The notes under the pieces: model-generated
The model's input: only the letters and a program-made list of their open reading frames with translations
The model's database searches: none
Told to the model about the DNA's origin: nothing
From: JACDBD01 sp050743385
Lineage (GTDB): Bacteria; Actinomycetota; Acidimicrobiia; IMCC26256; JACDBD01
Direction of reading: 5' to 3'
NCBI GenBank assembly: GCA_050743385.1
Contig: JBOGFJ010000146.1
Coordinates: 1 to 10,395 of the forward strand
DNA: 10,395 bases
Made by a program: the position numbers and the translations under genes
Shown here: piece after piece, positions 1-6,655 of the stretch
Numbering within the stretch: position 1 is the first letter of the stretch
How the letters are laid out: the number at the start of each line of letters is the position of its first letter

Positions 1-26
1 GAGCCCGGACGCGCCACTCGCGTTCG

Positions 27-737
27 CTAGCTCGTCACCTCGAACTCCGCCGCCATCCCTTCGGTGAAGTGCGGTGGCCCGCTGCCACCCTCGTCGCCCG
101 ACTCGGGAGTAGTACCGACCGGGATGAAGCACAGCGCCGCGTAGTTGCCGGTCTTGTTCAGCTTCATCAGGGCCAGATCGGACCCCCCGGGCTCGGCGAA
201 CCCGCCGCCGGGGACCTCTGCAGCCAGCTCCTCGAAGTCGTCCTCGGATGCGTCTTCGGGGAGCGCGAGGAGGTCGTCGAGGGTCGCGTCACCCTTGAGG
301 CGGACGACCACGAACTCGTGCAGCTCGGCGCCCTCGTTGGCGAGGTTGAACGCGACGGTGCCGTTCTCGATCTCGTCGGGAATGCCGTCGAACGCATAGT
401 CCCGCATCGTGACGTCGACCTGCTCGTAGTCGCAGTTGTCGAGGACGAACTGGTCGACCTCACCGATGGCAGCCAGGAACTCCTCGTTCTCGAACGCGCC
501 CTCGCCCTCCTCCTGGAAGATGGTGACCGCGGTGTCGACCGCCTCGGCGATCTCGGCCGGCGCGGCGTTGCGCAGCCGCTCCGTCTGCCGTTCACTCGGG
601 CCCTGCCGCGACGTGTCGATGGCGAGGTTCGCCTTGCAGAACCTCTTCAGGTCACCGCTCGACCCCGCGCCGGCGACCGAAGTCCCGACCATCGTGCCGA
701 GGGCGGCGACCGCGATGAACGCTGTCAGCTTTCGCAT
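27..737 (-). CDS. Secreted cupredoxin-like protein
   Basis: The 236-residue product starts with a basic, hydrophobic signal peptide (about residues 1-25, ending near VAGAG), so it should be exported. Residues 30-105 are acidic and helical-looking, with Cys34 and Cys102 as a possible disulfide. The C-terminal half (about 108-236) looks like a beta-rich cupredoxin domain: it carries H140 (ELHEF), C203 (ALCFIP), H223 (PPHF) and M228 (EGM), the His-Cys-His-Met order of a type 1 copper site. An acidic/Gly insertion separates C203 from H223. I chose ATG at 737 because GTGAGGA lies about 6 nt upstream; an in-frame GTG at 749 would add four residues. It diverges from an ArsR-type regulator. Copper binding and electron transfer are inferred, not shown; a copper-free structural domain is possible. 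Confidence 0.8.
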   Translation of the reverse strand: MRKLTAFIAVAALGTMVGTSVAGAGSSGDLKRFCKANLAIDTSRQGPSERQTERLRNAAPAEIAEAVDTAVTIFQEEGEGAFENEEFLAAIGEVDQFVLDNCDYEQVDVTMRDYAFDGIPDEIENGTVAFNLANEGAELHEFVVVRLKGDATLDDLLALPEDASEDDFEELAAEVPGGGFAEPGGSDLALMKLNKTGNYAALCFIPVGTTPESGDEGGSGPPHFTEGMAAEFEVTS

Positions 738-811
738 GCGATTCCTCACCCGTTCTCCGAGTTGCCCGGTCGGGCTCGCATACCCAAGAAGGGTGAACTG
801 TACCCATTGTC

Positions 812-841
812 TTGACTGTTCCTCACGACCGATGCAATCAT
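812..841 (+). promoter_or_regulatory. Possible promoter of the arsR-AHSA1 pair
   Basis: TTGACT (812-817) is followed after 18 nt by AATCAT (836-841), which matches the -10 consensus at four of six positions. Transcription would then begin within a few bases of the GTG at 852, giving a nearly leaderless mRNA, which is common in actinobacteria. The area is AT-richer than its surroundings. This is a visual match only. Confidence 0.35.
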
Positions 842-844
842 TGC
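834..844. promoter_or_regulatory. Palindrome, candidate operator for the ArsR-type repressor
   Basis: GCAATCATTGC is a perfect 5-1-5 palindrome. It overlaps the proposed -10 element and lies 8 nt before the regulator's start codon, in the intergenic region shared with the divergent cupredoxin gene. Autorepression through such a site is typical of ArsR-type proteins. Binding here is inferred from position and symmetry. Confidence 0.35.
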
Positions 845-851
845 GCTAATC

Positions 852-1190
852 GTGAATGACTTGGACGCAACGCTGGCGGCACTGGCCGAGCCCACCCGAA
901 GGCGGGTCGTCGACCTCCTGCGCGACGGCCCGCGGCGGGCAGGAGATCTTGCCGCCAGCGCCGAGATGAGCGCACCCGCGATGAGCCGGCACCTCCGGGT
1001 CCTGCGCGCCAGCGGACTCGTGGAGGTGGAGTCGGGTGAGGAGGACGCCCGGCTGCGTCTCTACCGCCTTCGGCCGGAGCGCTTCGTCGCCCTTCAGGCG
1101 TGGCTCGACCAGGTGCAGGCGTTCTGGTCGGAGCAGCTGGGCGCGTTCAAGGCGCACACCGAGCGCACGCGGGGACGCAGCCGCAAGTGA
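852..1190 (+). CDS. ArsR-family winged-helix transcriptional regulator
   Basis: The 112-residue protein has ArsR/SmtB size and layout: an N-terminal helix with LAEPTRRRVVDLL (11-23), a helix-turn-helix with its recognition helix around residues 40-54 (SAPAMSRHLRVLRAS), a wing (57-72) and a C-terminal helix. It has no cysteines and no obvious metal-binding cluster, so it belongs with the non-metal-sensing members usually paired with AHSA1 proteins. The GTG start at 852 begins the conserved region directly. Its TGA overlaps the next gene's GTG (GTGA), so the two are probably translationally coupled. It may control itself and the divergent cupredoxin gene; the effector cannot be read from sequence. 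Confidence 0.9.
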   Translation: MNDLDATLAALAEPTRRRVVDLLRDGPRRAGDLAASAEMSAPAMSRHLRVLRASGLVEVESGEEDARLRLYRLRPERFVALQAWLDQVQAFWSEQLGAFKAHTERTRGRSRK

Positions 1191-1678
1191 GCTCGGGCAA
1201 CAGCGTGTCCACGAGCGTCGACGTGCCGGTCGACCCCGCGACCGCGTTCACGGTGTTCACCGAGGAGATCGACACCTGGTACCAACGGGGGCCGCACAGC
1301 TGGAGATACCCCGACCGCGCGCTCGGCATCCGGATCGAACCCGGCGTCGGTGGCCGCGTCCTCGAGGTTCACGACGCGACCAGCGGTGACGGGTTCGCGT
1401 TCGGGCGCATCACGGCGTGGGAGCCCGGCAGCCGGTTCGTGTTCGCCGACCTGGTCTCGAGCGCGCCACCCGACCTGACCGAGGTCGAGGTGCGCTTTGA
1501 AGCCCTCGGCGAGGGGACGCGCGTGACGCTCGAGCACCGGGGTCTCGATCTCCTGCCCGCGGAGGTCTCGGAGCAGAAGCGCATGTACGGGTGGCAGACC
1601 GTGCTCGCCTGGTACGCCGAGCACTATCGGGGTGACGTCAGCGGTGCTGCTCGGGCTCGGTCGACGGACCGACGTTGA
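1187..1678 (+). CDS. SRPBCC / AHSA1-like protein
   Basis: The 163-residue product has the START-like (SRPBCC) pattern of AHSA1/polyketide-cyclase-2 proteins: an N-terminal strand (VDVPVDPATAFTVFTEEIDTWY), a GGRVLEV strand, RITAWEPGSRFVFAD, a VEVRFEAL...TRVTLEHRGLD pair of strands, and a final long helix with YGWQTVLAWYAEHY. Such proteins bind hydrophobic ligands in a deep pocket and often sit directly after an ArsR gene, as here with a 4-nt overlap. I chose GTG at 1187 for that overlap; GTG at 1205 is a shorter alternative. Its last 41 nt overlap the convergent DUF2461 gene. The ligand is unknown. Confidence 0.85.
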   Translation: MSSGNSVSTSVDVPVDPATAFTVFTEEIDTWYQRGPHSWRYPDRALGIRIEPGVGGRVLEVHDATSGDGFAFGRITAWEPGSRFVFADLVSSAPPDLTEVEVRFEALGEGTRVTLEHRGLDLLPAEVSEQKRMYGWQTVLAWYAEHYRGDVSGAARARSTDRR

Positions 1679-2285
1679 CGTCGAGCCACTTGCTGAGCGG
1701 TCGGGACGCGCGGAGGAAGTCGACGACCTGATCCTTCGCCTTCGCCGTCCCGAGCCACGCAGCGACCGGCCACTGCTTCCAGGTGACGAGACCCTTGTGG
1801 CGCAGCAGCTCGATGCGGGGGTGATCCTTCGGGTAGCCCCGAGGCGCGGTCTTGAGCGTCTCGTGGGCGGCGACCTCGATGCCGGCCTCGCGTAGGCGGT
1901 CGACGAGACGCACGAGCGCCCGCCCGGTGCGGTCGTCGGCGACGGCATGTCGGAAGCGATCGAGCTGGTCGGGCATGAGGTGGTACATGCCGCAGCCGGC
2001 GCCGAGCCCGTCGGCCGAGAGCTGCACGTAGCCACCGCCGTCGAGGGTGGCAGCGATGGACGTCTTGTACGGCGACTTGTCCTTGCTGAAGCGAACGTCA
2101 CGATACGGGCGGAAGATCTTGCCCTCGCCGAACCTGGGCGCGAGCTCGGCCAGCAGCTCGTGCATCGGGCCCCGCACGACCTCCTCGTAGACCGACTTGT
2201 GGTCGCTCCAGTACGCCCTCGTGTTGTCGGCCTCGAGCCCCTCGAAGAACTCGATCGCCTCCGCCGGCCAGCCCCGAAAGGTCAC
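1638..2285 (-). CDS. DUF2461 (TIGR02453-type) family protein
   Basis: The 215-residue protein starts FRGWPAEAIEFFEGLEADNTRAYW, the typical opening of DUF2461 proteins, and contains the signature RDVRFSKDKSPYKT (62-75), then a Gly-rich strand (GGGYVQLSADGLGAGCGMY) and the conserved C-terminal W/DFLRASRPLSKWL segment. The family has no firmly established biochemical role; it is widespread in actinobacteria and proteobacteria. The start is GTG at 2285. It lies 19 nt after the stop of the Vgb-like lipoprotein gene on the same strand, so the two may be cotranscribed. Its 3' end overlaps the convergent AHSA1 gene. Confidence 0.88.
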   Translation of the reverse strand: MTFRGWPAEAIEFFEGLEADNTRAYWSDHKSVYEEVVRGPMHELLAELAPRFGEGKIFRPYRDVRFSKDKSPYKTSIAATLDGGGYVQLSADGLGAGCGMYHLMPDQLDRFRHAVADDRTGRALVRLVDRLREAGIEVAAHETLKTAPRGYPKDHPRIELLRHKGLVTWKQWPVAAWLGTAKAKDQVVDFLRASRPLSKWLDVNVGPSTEPEQHR

Positions 2286-2304
2286 GACGGAAGGCTAGTG
2301 AGCG

Positions 2305-3351
2305 TCAAACGCGCACAACCACGAGCTTGTCGTTGCCCGACTCGGCGCCCCACACCTCACCCCGGCGACCGTGGATCTGGCGCACCTCGCCGGGAGTGCT
2401 CGGCAGGGGGAAGCTCGTGAACTCCTCGGTCTCGGGAGCGAAGCGGACGAGCGTGTTGGCACCGAAGTCGCTCAACCACACGTTGTCGTCGTCGTCGACG
2501 AATACCGCGTAGGCCTGGGGATGGTCGCCCGGTAGCCGCCACTCCTCCCAAGCCTCGGTTGACGGGTCGTACACCGCGACCTGGCCTGCGTTCCACTGGC
2601 TGCTCCACACGCGACCACGCGAGTCGGTCCACACGCGCCGCGTGCCCTGGTCGGCGGTCGGCGGGTCGATGGGAGTGGCCTCACCGGTTGCGGTGTCGAT
2701 CCGCGCGACGTGGCTCCCGGCCAGCGACGCGTAGTAGACGGTGTCGTCGGGCGTCACCGTGATGCCGTAAGGGCCCGCTCCGCGGGGCGCGTCGAACGCC
2801 TCCACCTCGCCGGTAGCGGGATCGAGGCGCCCGTACGTGCCGCCCTGCCCCGTGAACCACAGGATGCCGTCGCCGTCGAAGGCGGCGGTGTTGAGATTGG
2901 CGTCGGGATGCGTCTCGGGCAGCGGAAACGTCTGCACCTCCGAGGTGGCCGGGTCGACCCGCACGATCGCGTTGAGACCGCCGTCGGTGATCCAGGGCGC
3001 GTCGTCGGGCCCGACGATGACGCCGTGCGGCCGGGACCCGTCGCCCAACGGGATCTCGGTGATCTCGCCGGTCGACGGATCGAGCCGGCCGAGCTGGCCC
3101 GAGCCTGGGGCCGTGTACCAGACGATGCCGTCGGGCTCGACCCAGACGTCGTGGGGATGCGAGCCCGCGGGCACGTCGTACTCCTGGATCTCGGGTTGCG
3201 AGGCAGGTTGCGAGGTGGTGGTCGGCGGTGCTTCGGTCGGGGCCGGAGCATCGGCCGCGCCGCGCGCATCGTCGCCGTCGCTCCCCGACGAGCACGCGGC
3301 CAGCAACATCAGTGCGAGTCCGAACCCCCCAACCAGTCGTCGGCGACTCAT
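2305..3351 (-). CDS. Vgb-like (streptogramin-lyase fold) beta-propeller lipoprotein
   Basis: The 348-residue protein begins with a lipoprotein signal peptide: SRRR, a hydrophobic stretch and a lipobox LLAAC ending at Cys20. A Ser/Asp/Pro/Thr-rich linker follows to about residue 55. The rest is a propeller of repeats built like HDVWVEPDGIVWYT...GRLDPSTGEITEIPL, the pattern of virginiamycin B lyase-like proteins (COG4257). The enzyme family's active His and Glu lie 14 residues apart in the last blades; here the nearest candidate (H327 in IHGRRGEVW) is not followed by Glu at that spacing, so lyase activity and antibiotic resistance are not supported. It is probably a surface binding or scaffold protein. 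I chose ATG at 3351 because it starts the signal peptide; the Shine-Dalgarno is poor and it may be coupled to upstream translation. Confidence 0.85.
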   Translation of the reverse strand: MSRRRLVGGFGLALMLLAACSSGSDGDDARGAADAPAPTEAPPTTTSQPASQPEIQEYDVPAGSHPHDVWVEPDGIVWYTAPGSGQLGRLDPSTGEITEIPLGDGSRPHGVIVGPDDAPWITDGGLNAIVRVDPATSEVQTFPLPETHPDANLNTAAFDGDGILWFTGQGGTYGRLDPATGEVEAFDAPRGAGPYGITVTPDDTVYYASLAGSHVARIDTATGEATPIDPPTADQGTRRVWTDSRGRVWSSQWNAGQVAVYDPSTEAWEEWRLPGDHPQAYAVFVDDDDNVWLSDFGANTLVRFAPETEEFTSFPLPSTPGEVRQIHGRRGEVWGAESGNDKLVVVRV

Positions 3352-3407
3352 GCCAGATGGGTGTCGAACCAGGCGAGGTAGTCGCGGAGCACGGATGTGA
3401 CGGTAGT
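3348..3407 (-). pseudogene. Possible 3' remnant of a lost gene, hydrolase-like tail
   Basis: In one minus-strand frame, 19 codons read TTVTSVLRDYLAWFDTHLA and end at a TGA that overlaps the ATG of the Vgb-like gene (ATGA). This composition is coding-like, unlike the Arg/Pro-rich shadows seen elsewhere in this DNA. The YLAWFDTHLA ending resembles the C-terminal helix of alpha/beta-hydrolase or S9-peptidase-type proteins. No start or body belongs to it: upstream it runs straight into the inverted repeat at 3420-3470 and the reductase gene. A deletion or an insertion of the repeat may have removed the rest. Twenty codons are too few to be certain. Confidence 0.35.
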
Positions 3408-3419
3408 GCCGGCCCCAAA

Positions 3420-3470
3420 CGTTTTGGCGTCGCTCAGGGGTCTGACGCCACCCTTTCCGACGCCAAAACG
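3420..3470. repeat. 13-bp inverted repeat with a third half-site; possible terminator
   Basis: CGTTTTGGCGTCG (3420-3432) and CGACGCCAAAACG (3458-3470) are exact reverse complements separated by 25 nt. The spacer contains another GACGCCA (3444-3450), which can pair with TGGCGTC at 3425-3431 in an alternative 7-bp hairpin. The left half of the element lies just after the reductase stop codon and the right half encodes the last residues of the reductase. On the minus-strand transcript the long hairpin is followed by UUUU, so it could terminate the reductase mRNA. The structure also looks like a small mobile intergenic repeat; only copies elsewhere in the genome could show that. Confidence 0.6.
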
Positions 3471-4423
3471 GCCCGGAGATCCGCGGCGGGGACCGATCCG
3501 GGCGGGCGCTCCTCGCGTGCGACCCGGTTCGCAACCCGCTGGATCAACGCGTTGACCGGGGTCGGGACGTCGTGCAACCGGCCGAGCAGCACGATCTCGC
3601 CGTTGAGGTAATCGGCCTCGACCGAGCCCGTCGCCCGCGCCAGGCTCTGCCATGACGACCCGCCGGAGTGCCGCTGCCCGTCGATCGGTTCGGCCCGCAT
3701 GCGACCCTCCCGCCGCGCACGGTCCTCGTCGTCGGACGCGTACTCGATGCCGGCCGCGTCGTAGCACGCGATCGCCTCCGCGCGCGCTCGCGCATAGAGA
3801 TCGCCCCACTCGGGGTCGTCACCGCAGACTGCCTGGAACGCGTTGGCGAGGTTCATGAGCAGCTTTTGGTACTTCGCCCGCATCGGGTTGGGCACGGGCC
3901 ACGAGCTGAACGACGAACCGTCGAGATCGGCCGCGACGCGCTCGGCCACTGCGTCGACCCCGCTCGGGTAACAGCCGAGGTCGAGGATGCCGGTGCGCGG
4001 CGCTCCGTACGCGCTCACGATGCCCGGTTCCAGGTACACCGCCGGGAGCATCACGCACAACGCGTACACGTCGGGGAACCGCCGTAGCGCGGCGCGCTCA
4101 TTGGCGACGCCGTTCTGCGCGCATACGACGGGCACGTCACCGGATGTCGACGCCGCGAGCGCGTCGAGGGCGGCCACGGTGTGCTGGCTCTTCACGGTCA
4201 ACATGACCACATCGTCGGGCCCGGGATCGACCGCGCGCACGTCGTCGACGACGGGTACGTCCAACACGACCCTGCCCGCCGGCGCGCGCAGCTCGAGACC
4301 CTTGGCCGCGAGCACCTCGTAGTGCCGGCCGCGAGCGACGAGCACGACGTCGTGCCCGGCCTCGAACAGTCGCCCCCCGATCGCGCCGCCGATCGCACCC
4401 GCTCCGAAGATCACGTAGCGCAC
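3434..4423 (-). CDS. Ketopantoate reductase-like (PanE/ApbA family) NAD(P)H oxidoreductase
   Basis: The 329-residue protein starts RYVIFGAGAIGG, a Rossmann NAD(P)-binding motif (GAGAIGG, 7-13). It has TVKSQ (76-80) and AQNG (102-105), both typical of the family. The C-terminal catalytic domain carries K187 and N191 (KLLMNLAN) and E269 (VEADYLNGEIV), which align by spacing with the catalytic Lys176, Asn180 and Glu256 of E. coli ketopantoate reductase. It probably reduces a 2-oxo acid or similar carbonyl; whether the substrate is ketopantoate is unknown because no pantothenate genes are near. The GTG at 4423 precedes the Rossmann motif directly. The last nine codons lie in or beside the inverted repeat, so the original end may have been near RAVLA. 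Confidence 0.85.
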   Translation of the reverse strand: MRYVIFGAGAIGGAIGGRLFEAGHDVVLVARGRHYEVLAAKGLELRAPAGRVVLDVPVVDDVRAVDPGPDDVVMLTVKSQHTVAALDALAASTSGDVPVVCAQNGVANERAALRRFPDVYALCVMLPAVYLEPGIVSAYGAPRTGILDLGCYPSGVDAVAERVAADLDGSSFSSWPVPNPMRAKYQKLLMNLANAFQAVCGDDPEWGDLYARARAEAIACYDAAGIEYASDDEDRARREGRMRAEPIDGQRHSGGSSWQSLARATGSVEADYLNGEIVLLGRLHDVPTPVNALIQRVANRVAREERPPGSVPAADLRAVLASERVASDP

Positions 4424-4450
4424 GGGCAAAAGGTACGGCAGGATGGCGCG
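4424..4450. promoter_or_regulatory. 27-nt divergent gap between reductase and cobalamin-binding genes
   Basis: Two GTG start codons face away from each other across only 27 nt. This leaves no room for two full leaders. On the minus strand TACCTT lies six bases before the reductase GTG, and on the plus strand CAGGAT lies six bases before the other GTG; both positions fit -10 boxes of leaderless transcripts. No good -35 is visible for either. Confidence 0.3.
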
Positions 4451-5344
4451 GTGCGCATCGTGTCGCTGTTGCCGTCGGCGACCGAGATCGCCTTCGACCT
4501 CGGTCTCGGCGACTCCCTCGTCGGCGTGACGCACGAGTGCGATTATCCGCCGGAAGCGACGACCAAGGCGGTGGTGTCGCACTCCACCCTCCCGACCGAG
4601 GCGGCCGAACCCGCCGAGATCGACCGCCTGGTCGCCGGCAGCATCGGAGAGGGTGAGCCCATCTACCGACTCGACGCCGAGCAGTTCGGCGCACTCCAGC
4701 CCGACGTCATCCTGACCCAAGACCTCTGCCGCGTCTGCGCCGTCCCGACCGGACAGGTCGAGGCGGCACTCGACACGCTCGGCTGCTCCGCCGACGTCGT
4801 CTCCCTCGACCCGTCGAGCATCGACGAGGTGATCGACTGCCTGGTCGCGGTCGGCCGGGCAACCGGCACCGAAGACCGGGCGGTCGCGCGTGCCGCCGAG
4901 CTCCGCGACCGCGTCGACGCGGTGCGGCGCGCCACCGCGGGCCTACCGCGGCCGCGGACCTTGGCCCTCGAGTGGAGCGATCCCCCGTTCAACGGTGGCC
5001 ACTGGGTACCCGAGATGATCGAGGCCGCGGGCGGGACTTCCGTCTTGGGCGAACCGGGTGCGGCGTCGCGCCGGCTGTCGTGGAGCGAGATCGAATCCGA
5101 GGCGGCTGAGGTCGTCGTGTTCATGCCCTGCGGCTACGGGCTCGCCGACGCCGTCGCCGAGGGAGGGCGGCTGCGCGAGCGGACGGAGCTCGGCGGCGCG
5201 TCGGCGGTCTTCGCCGTCGACGCCTCCTCCTACTTCTCTCGTCCCGGTCCCCGCCTGGTCGACGGCGTCGAGGTGCTGGCATGGGCGCTCCACCCCGATG
5301 TGGTCTCGGCGCCACCCCCGGGGCGCATCGAACGCCTCGGCTGA
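4451..5344 (+). CDS. Cobalamin-binding protein, BtuF-like periplasmic-binding fold without signal peptide
   Basis: The 297-residue protein begins at GTG with RIVSLLPSATEIAFDLGLGDSLVGVTHECDYP and continues with TQDLCRVCA (89-97), EWSDPPFNGGHWVPEMIEAAGG (from 174) and a final SYFSRPGPRLVDGVEVLAWALHP. These are marks of the PF01497 proteins usually annotated as cobalamin-binding. It has no signal peptide or lipobox and no transporter gene beside it, so a cytoplasmic corrinoid- or metal-binding role is more likely than classical uptake. AGGATGG lies just upstream of the GTG as a Shine-Dalgarno. The ligand assignment rests on family resemblance alone. Confidence 0.82.
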   Translation: MRIVSLLPSATEIAFDLGLGDSLVGVTHECDYPPEATTKAVVSHSTLPTEAAEPAEIDRLVAGSIGEGEPIYRLDAEQFGALQPDVILTQDLCRVCAVPTGQVEAALDTLGCSADVVSLDPSSIDEVIDCLVAVGRATGTEDRAVARAAELRDRVDAVRRATAGLPRPRTLALEWSDPPFNGGHWVPEMIEAAGGTSVLGEPGAASRRLSWSEIESEAAEVVVFMPCGYGLADAVAEGGRLRERTELGGASAVFAVDASSYFSRPGPRLVDGVEVLAWALHPDVVSAPPPGRIERLG

Positions 5345-5347
5345 GGT

Positions 5348-5362
5348 GTTGACCGAGTCAAC
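5348..5362. repeat. Small inverted repeat after the cobalamin-binding gene
   Basis: GTTGACCGAGTCAAC has 6-bp arms and a 3-nt loop, and starts 3 nt after the stop codon at 5344. It overlaps a second possible pairing, GAGTC with GACTC (5355-5368). It could be a weak terminator or an operator for the oxygenase gene at 5415. There is no T-run, and the TAGGCT at 5378 is too far from TTGACC to form a standard promoter with it. Confidence 0.3.
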
Positions 5363-5414
5363 CGACTCCTGACGGCCTAGGCTCGTCGGCGCTCGCGCTC
5401 GAAGGGGGACGTTG

Positions 5415-6635
5415 ATGTCGGTCGATCTCCGCAGCCGAACGGATGGACCTCGCGAGAGGGTCGACCCCGAGCAGTTCTTCGCCGACACGCTCCCGACCGC
5501 GCTCGACGCCAACGTCGACGGTATCGCCCCGGGTGCGCGCTGGCTCGAGCTGCAACCCGTCACCATCGAGGTCGAGGGCGCCTCGTGGGCCCTGTCGCGC
5601 GACGGTGACCGTGTGGTCGTCGAGCCTTCGGCGACCGAGCACCGCGCCCGCGTCCGCCTGTCGCTCGAGCAGCTCGACGACCTGGTCTCCGACCAGGGGA
5701 CGATCATGGGCTTCTGGTCGAGCGGGCGCCTCGACCAACCCGCGGGCCGGCTCGGCGACCTCCTCGACTGGTGGCTGGTGCTACGAGCCGCGCTCGACCG
5801 GCAGGCGATCCACACGCCCGGGGCGGTCTCGTTCATCGACCGCGACGGTGGTCCGCTCGATCTCCGTCGTTCGTTCCGCGCCGATGACGACCACGACGAG
5901 ATGCGCCACTTCCTCGAGCAGGCAGGCTTCCTGCATCTCGAGGGCGTGTTCACCGAGGACGAGATGGCGCAGGTGTCGGTCGAGATGGACTCGGCTGCGC
6001 CGGGGTACGCCCCCGACGACGGACGGTCGTGGTGGGCAAAGACCGCCGACGGCGAGCCACGGCTCGTGCGAATGCAGGCGTTCGACGGCCGCTCGCCCGC
6101 CACCGCCGACCTCGTCGAGGATCCCCGATTCCTCTCCCTCGCCGACATCCCCGGCGACGGTCACATGTGGGGGAAGCGTCCCGACAACCGGATCGAGGCG
6201 TTGTTCAAACCGATCGGCATCGTGCAGGGCATCTCCGACGTGCCCTGGCACAAGGACTGCAGCCTCGGCCGTCACTCCTACGAGTGCTGCAGCCTCACGG
6301 TGGGGATCTCCGTCACCGGCGCCGACGCGGTGTCGGGTCAGCTGCGCGTGCGGGCGGGATCGCACCGCGCGCTGGTGTGGCCCGCGCTCGAGCAGCCGGG
6401 TTGCGACCTACCGACGATCGACCTGCCGACGCGCACCGGTGACGTCACCCTGCACCTGAGTTGCACCCTGCACATGGCGCAGCCGCCGGTGGATCACGAG
6501 CGCCGGGTCATGTACAGCGGGTTCGCGCTCCCGGCCCTCGACCCGGTCGCCGCAGCCGAGGGACGGGCGCGCCTACGCGCGGTGCGCGAGGCCGCGCCCG
6601 TCACGGTCTCACAGGCGCCGGGTCACACCGGCTGA
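5415..6635 (+). CDS. PhyH-family Fe(II)/2-oxoglutarate oxygenase with extra N-terminal domain
   Basis: The 406-residue protein has two parts. Residues 20-135 (WLELQPVTIEVEG, ALSRDGDRVVVEPS, IMGFWSSGRL, LGDLLDWWLVLRAAL) look like a small alpha/beta domain resembling SCP2 sterol-carrier proteins; this is a tentative match. Residues 155-385 form a phytanoyl-CoA dioxygenase-like jelly roll: FLEQAGFLHLEGVFT opens it, H279-x-D281 (PWHKDCS) and H353 (TLHMAQPP) form the iron triad, and R363 sits ten residues later where the 2-oxoglutarate Arg is expected. It should hydroxylate a lipid-like or other organic substrate. AAGGGGG sits six bases before the ATG at 5415. It is transcribed towards the lasso cluster, so it does not share its operon. 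Its substrate is not readable. Confidence 0.85.
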   Translation: MSVDLRSRTDGPRERVDPEQFFADTLPTALDANVDGIAPGARWLELQPVTIEVEGASWALSRDGDRVVVEPSATEHRARVRLSLEQLDDLVSDQGTIMGFWSSGRLDQPAGRLGDLLDWWLVLRAALDRQAIHTPGAVSFIDRDGGPLDLRRSFRADDDHDEMRHFLEQAGFLHLEGVFTEDEMAQVSVEMDSAAPGYAPDDGRSWWAKTADGEPRLVRMQAFDGRSPATADLVEDPRFLSLADIPGDGHMWGKRPDNRIEALFKPIGIVQGISDVPWHKDCSLGRHSYECCSLTVGISVTGADAVSGQLRVRAGSHRALVWPALEQPGCDLPTIDLPTRTGDVTLHLSCTLHMAQPPVDHERRVMYSGFALPALDPVAAAEGRARLRAVREAAPVTVSQAPGHTG

Positions 6636-6655
6636 CGCGTCTGCTGGTGCGTCAG
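6632..6655. terminator. Hairpin shared by two convergent genes, containing both stop codons
   Basis: CTGACGC (6632-6638) and GCGTCAG (6649-6655) form a perfect 7-bp stem with a 10-nt loop. The TGA of the oxygenase (6633-6635) lies in one arm and the TGA of the lasso precursor (6654-6652 on the minus strand) lies in the other. It may act as a bidirectional terminator or protect both 3' ends. There is no T-run, so classical intrinsic termination is uncertain. Confidence 0.45.

Noticed and set aside
1638..1678. Overlap of two convergent genes as a sign of a wrong gene call
   Set aside because: Both proteins match their families in length to the end; a 41-bp tail overlap is acceptable in such dense DNA.
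2305..3351. Streptogramin resistance by a Vgb lyase
   Set aside because: The protein has a lipoprotein signal and the His/Glu spacing of the active lyase is not seen, so only the fold is supported.
4424..4720. Longer reductase frame starting at 4720
   Set aside because: It would run through the divergent cobalamin-binding gene, and the Rossmann motif requires a start at 4423.
4451..5344. Membrane-bound uptake receptor for iron or B12
   Set aside because: There is no signal peptide, lipobox or adjacent permease/ATPase gene.
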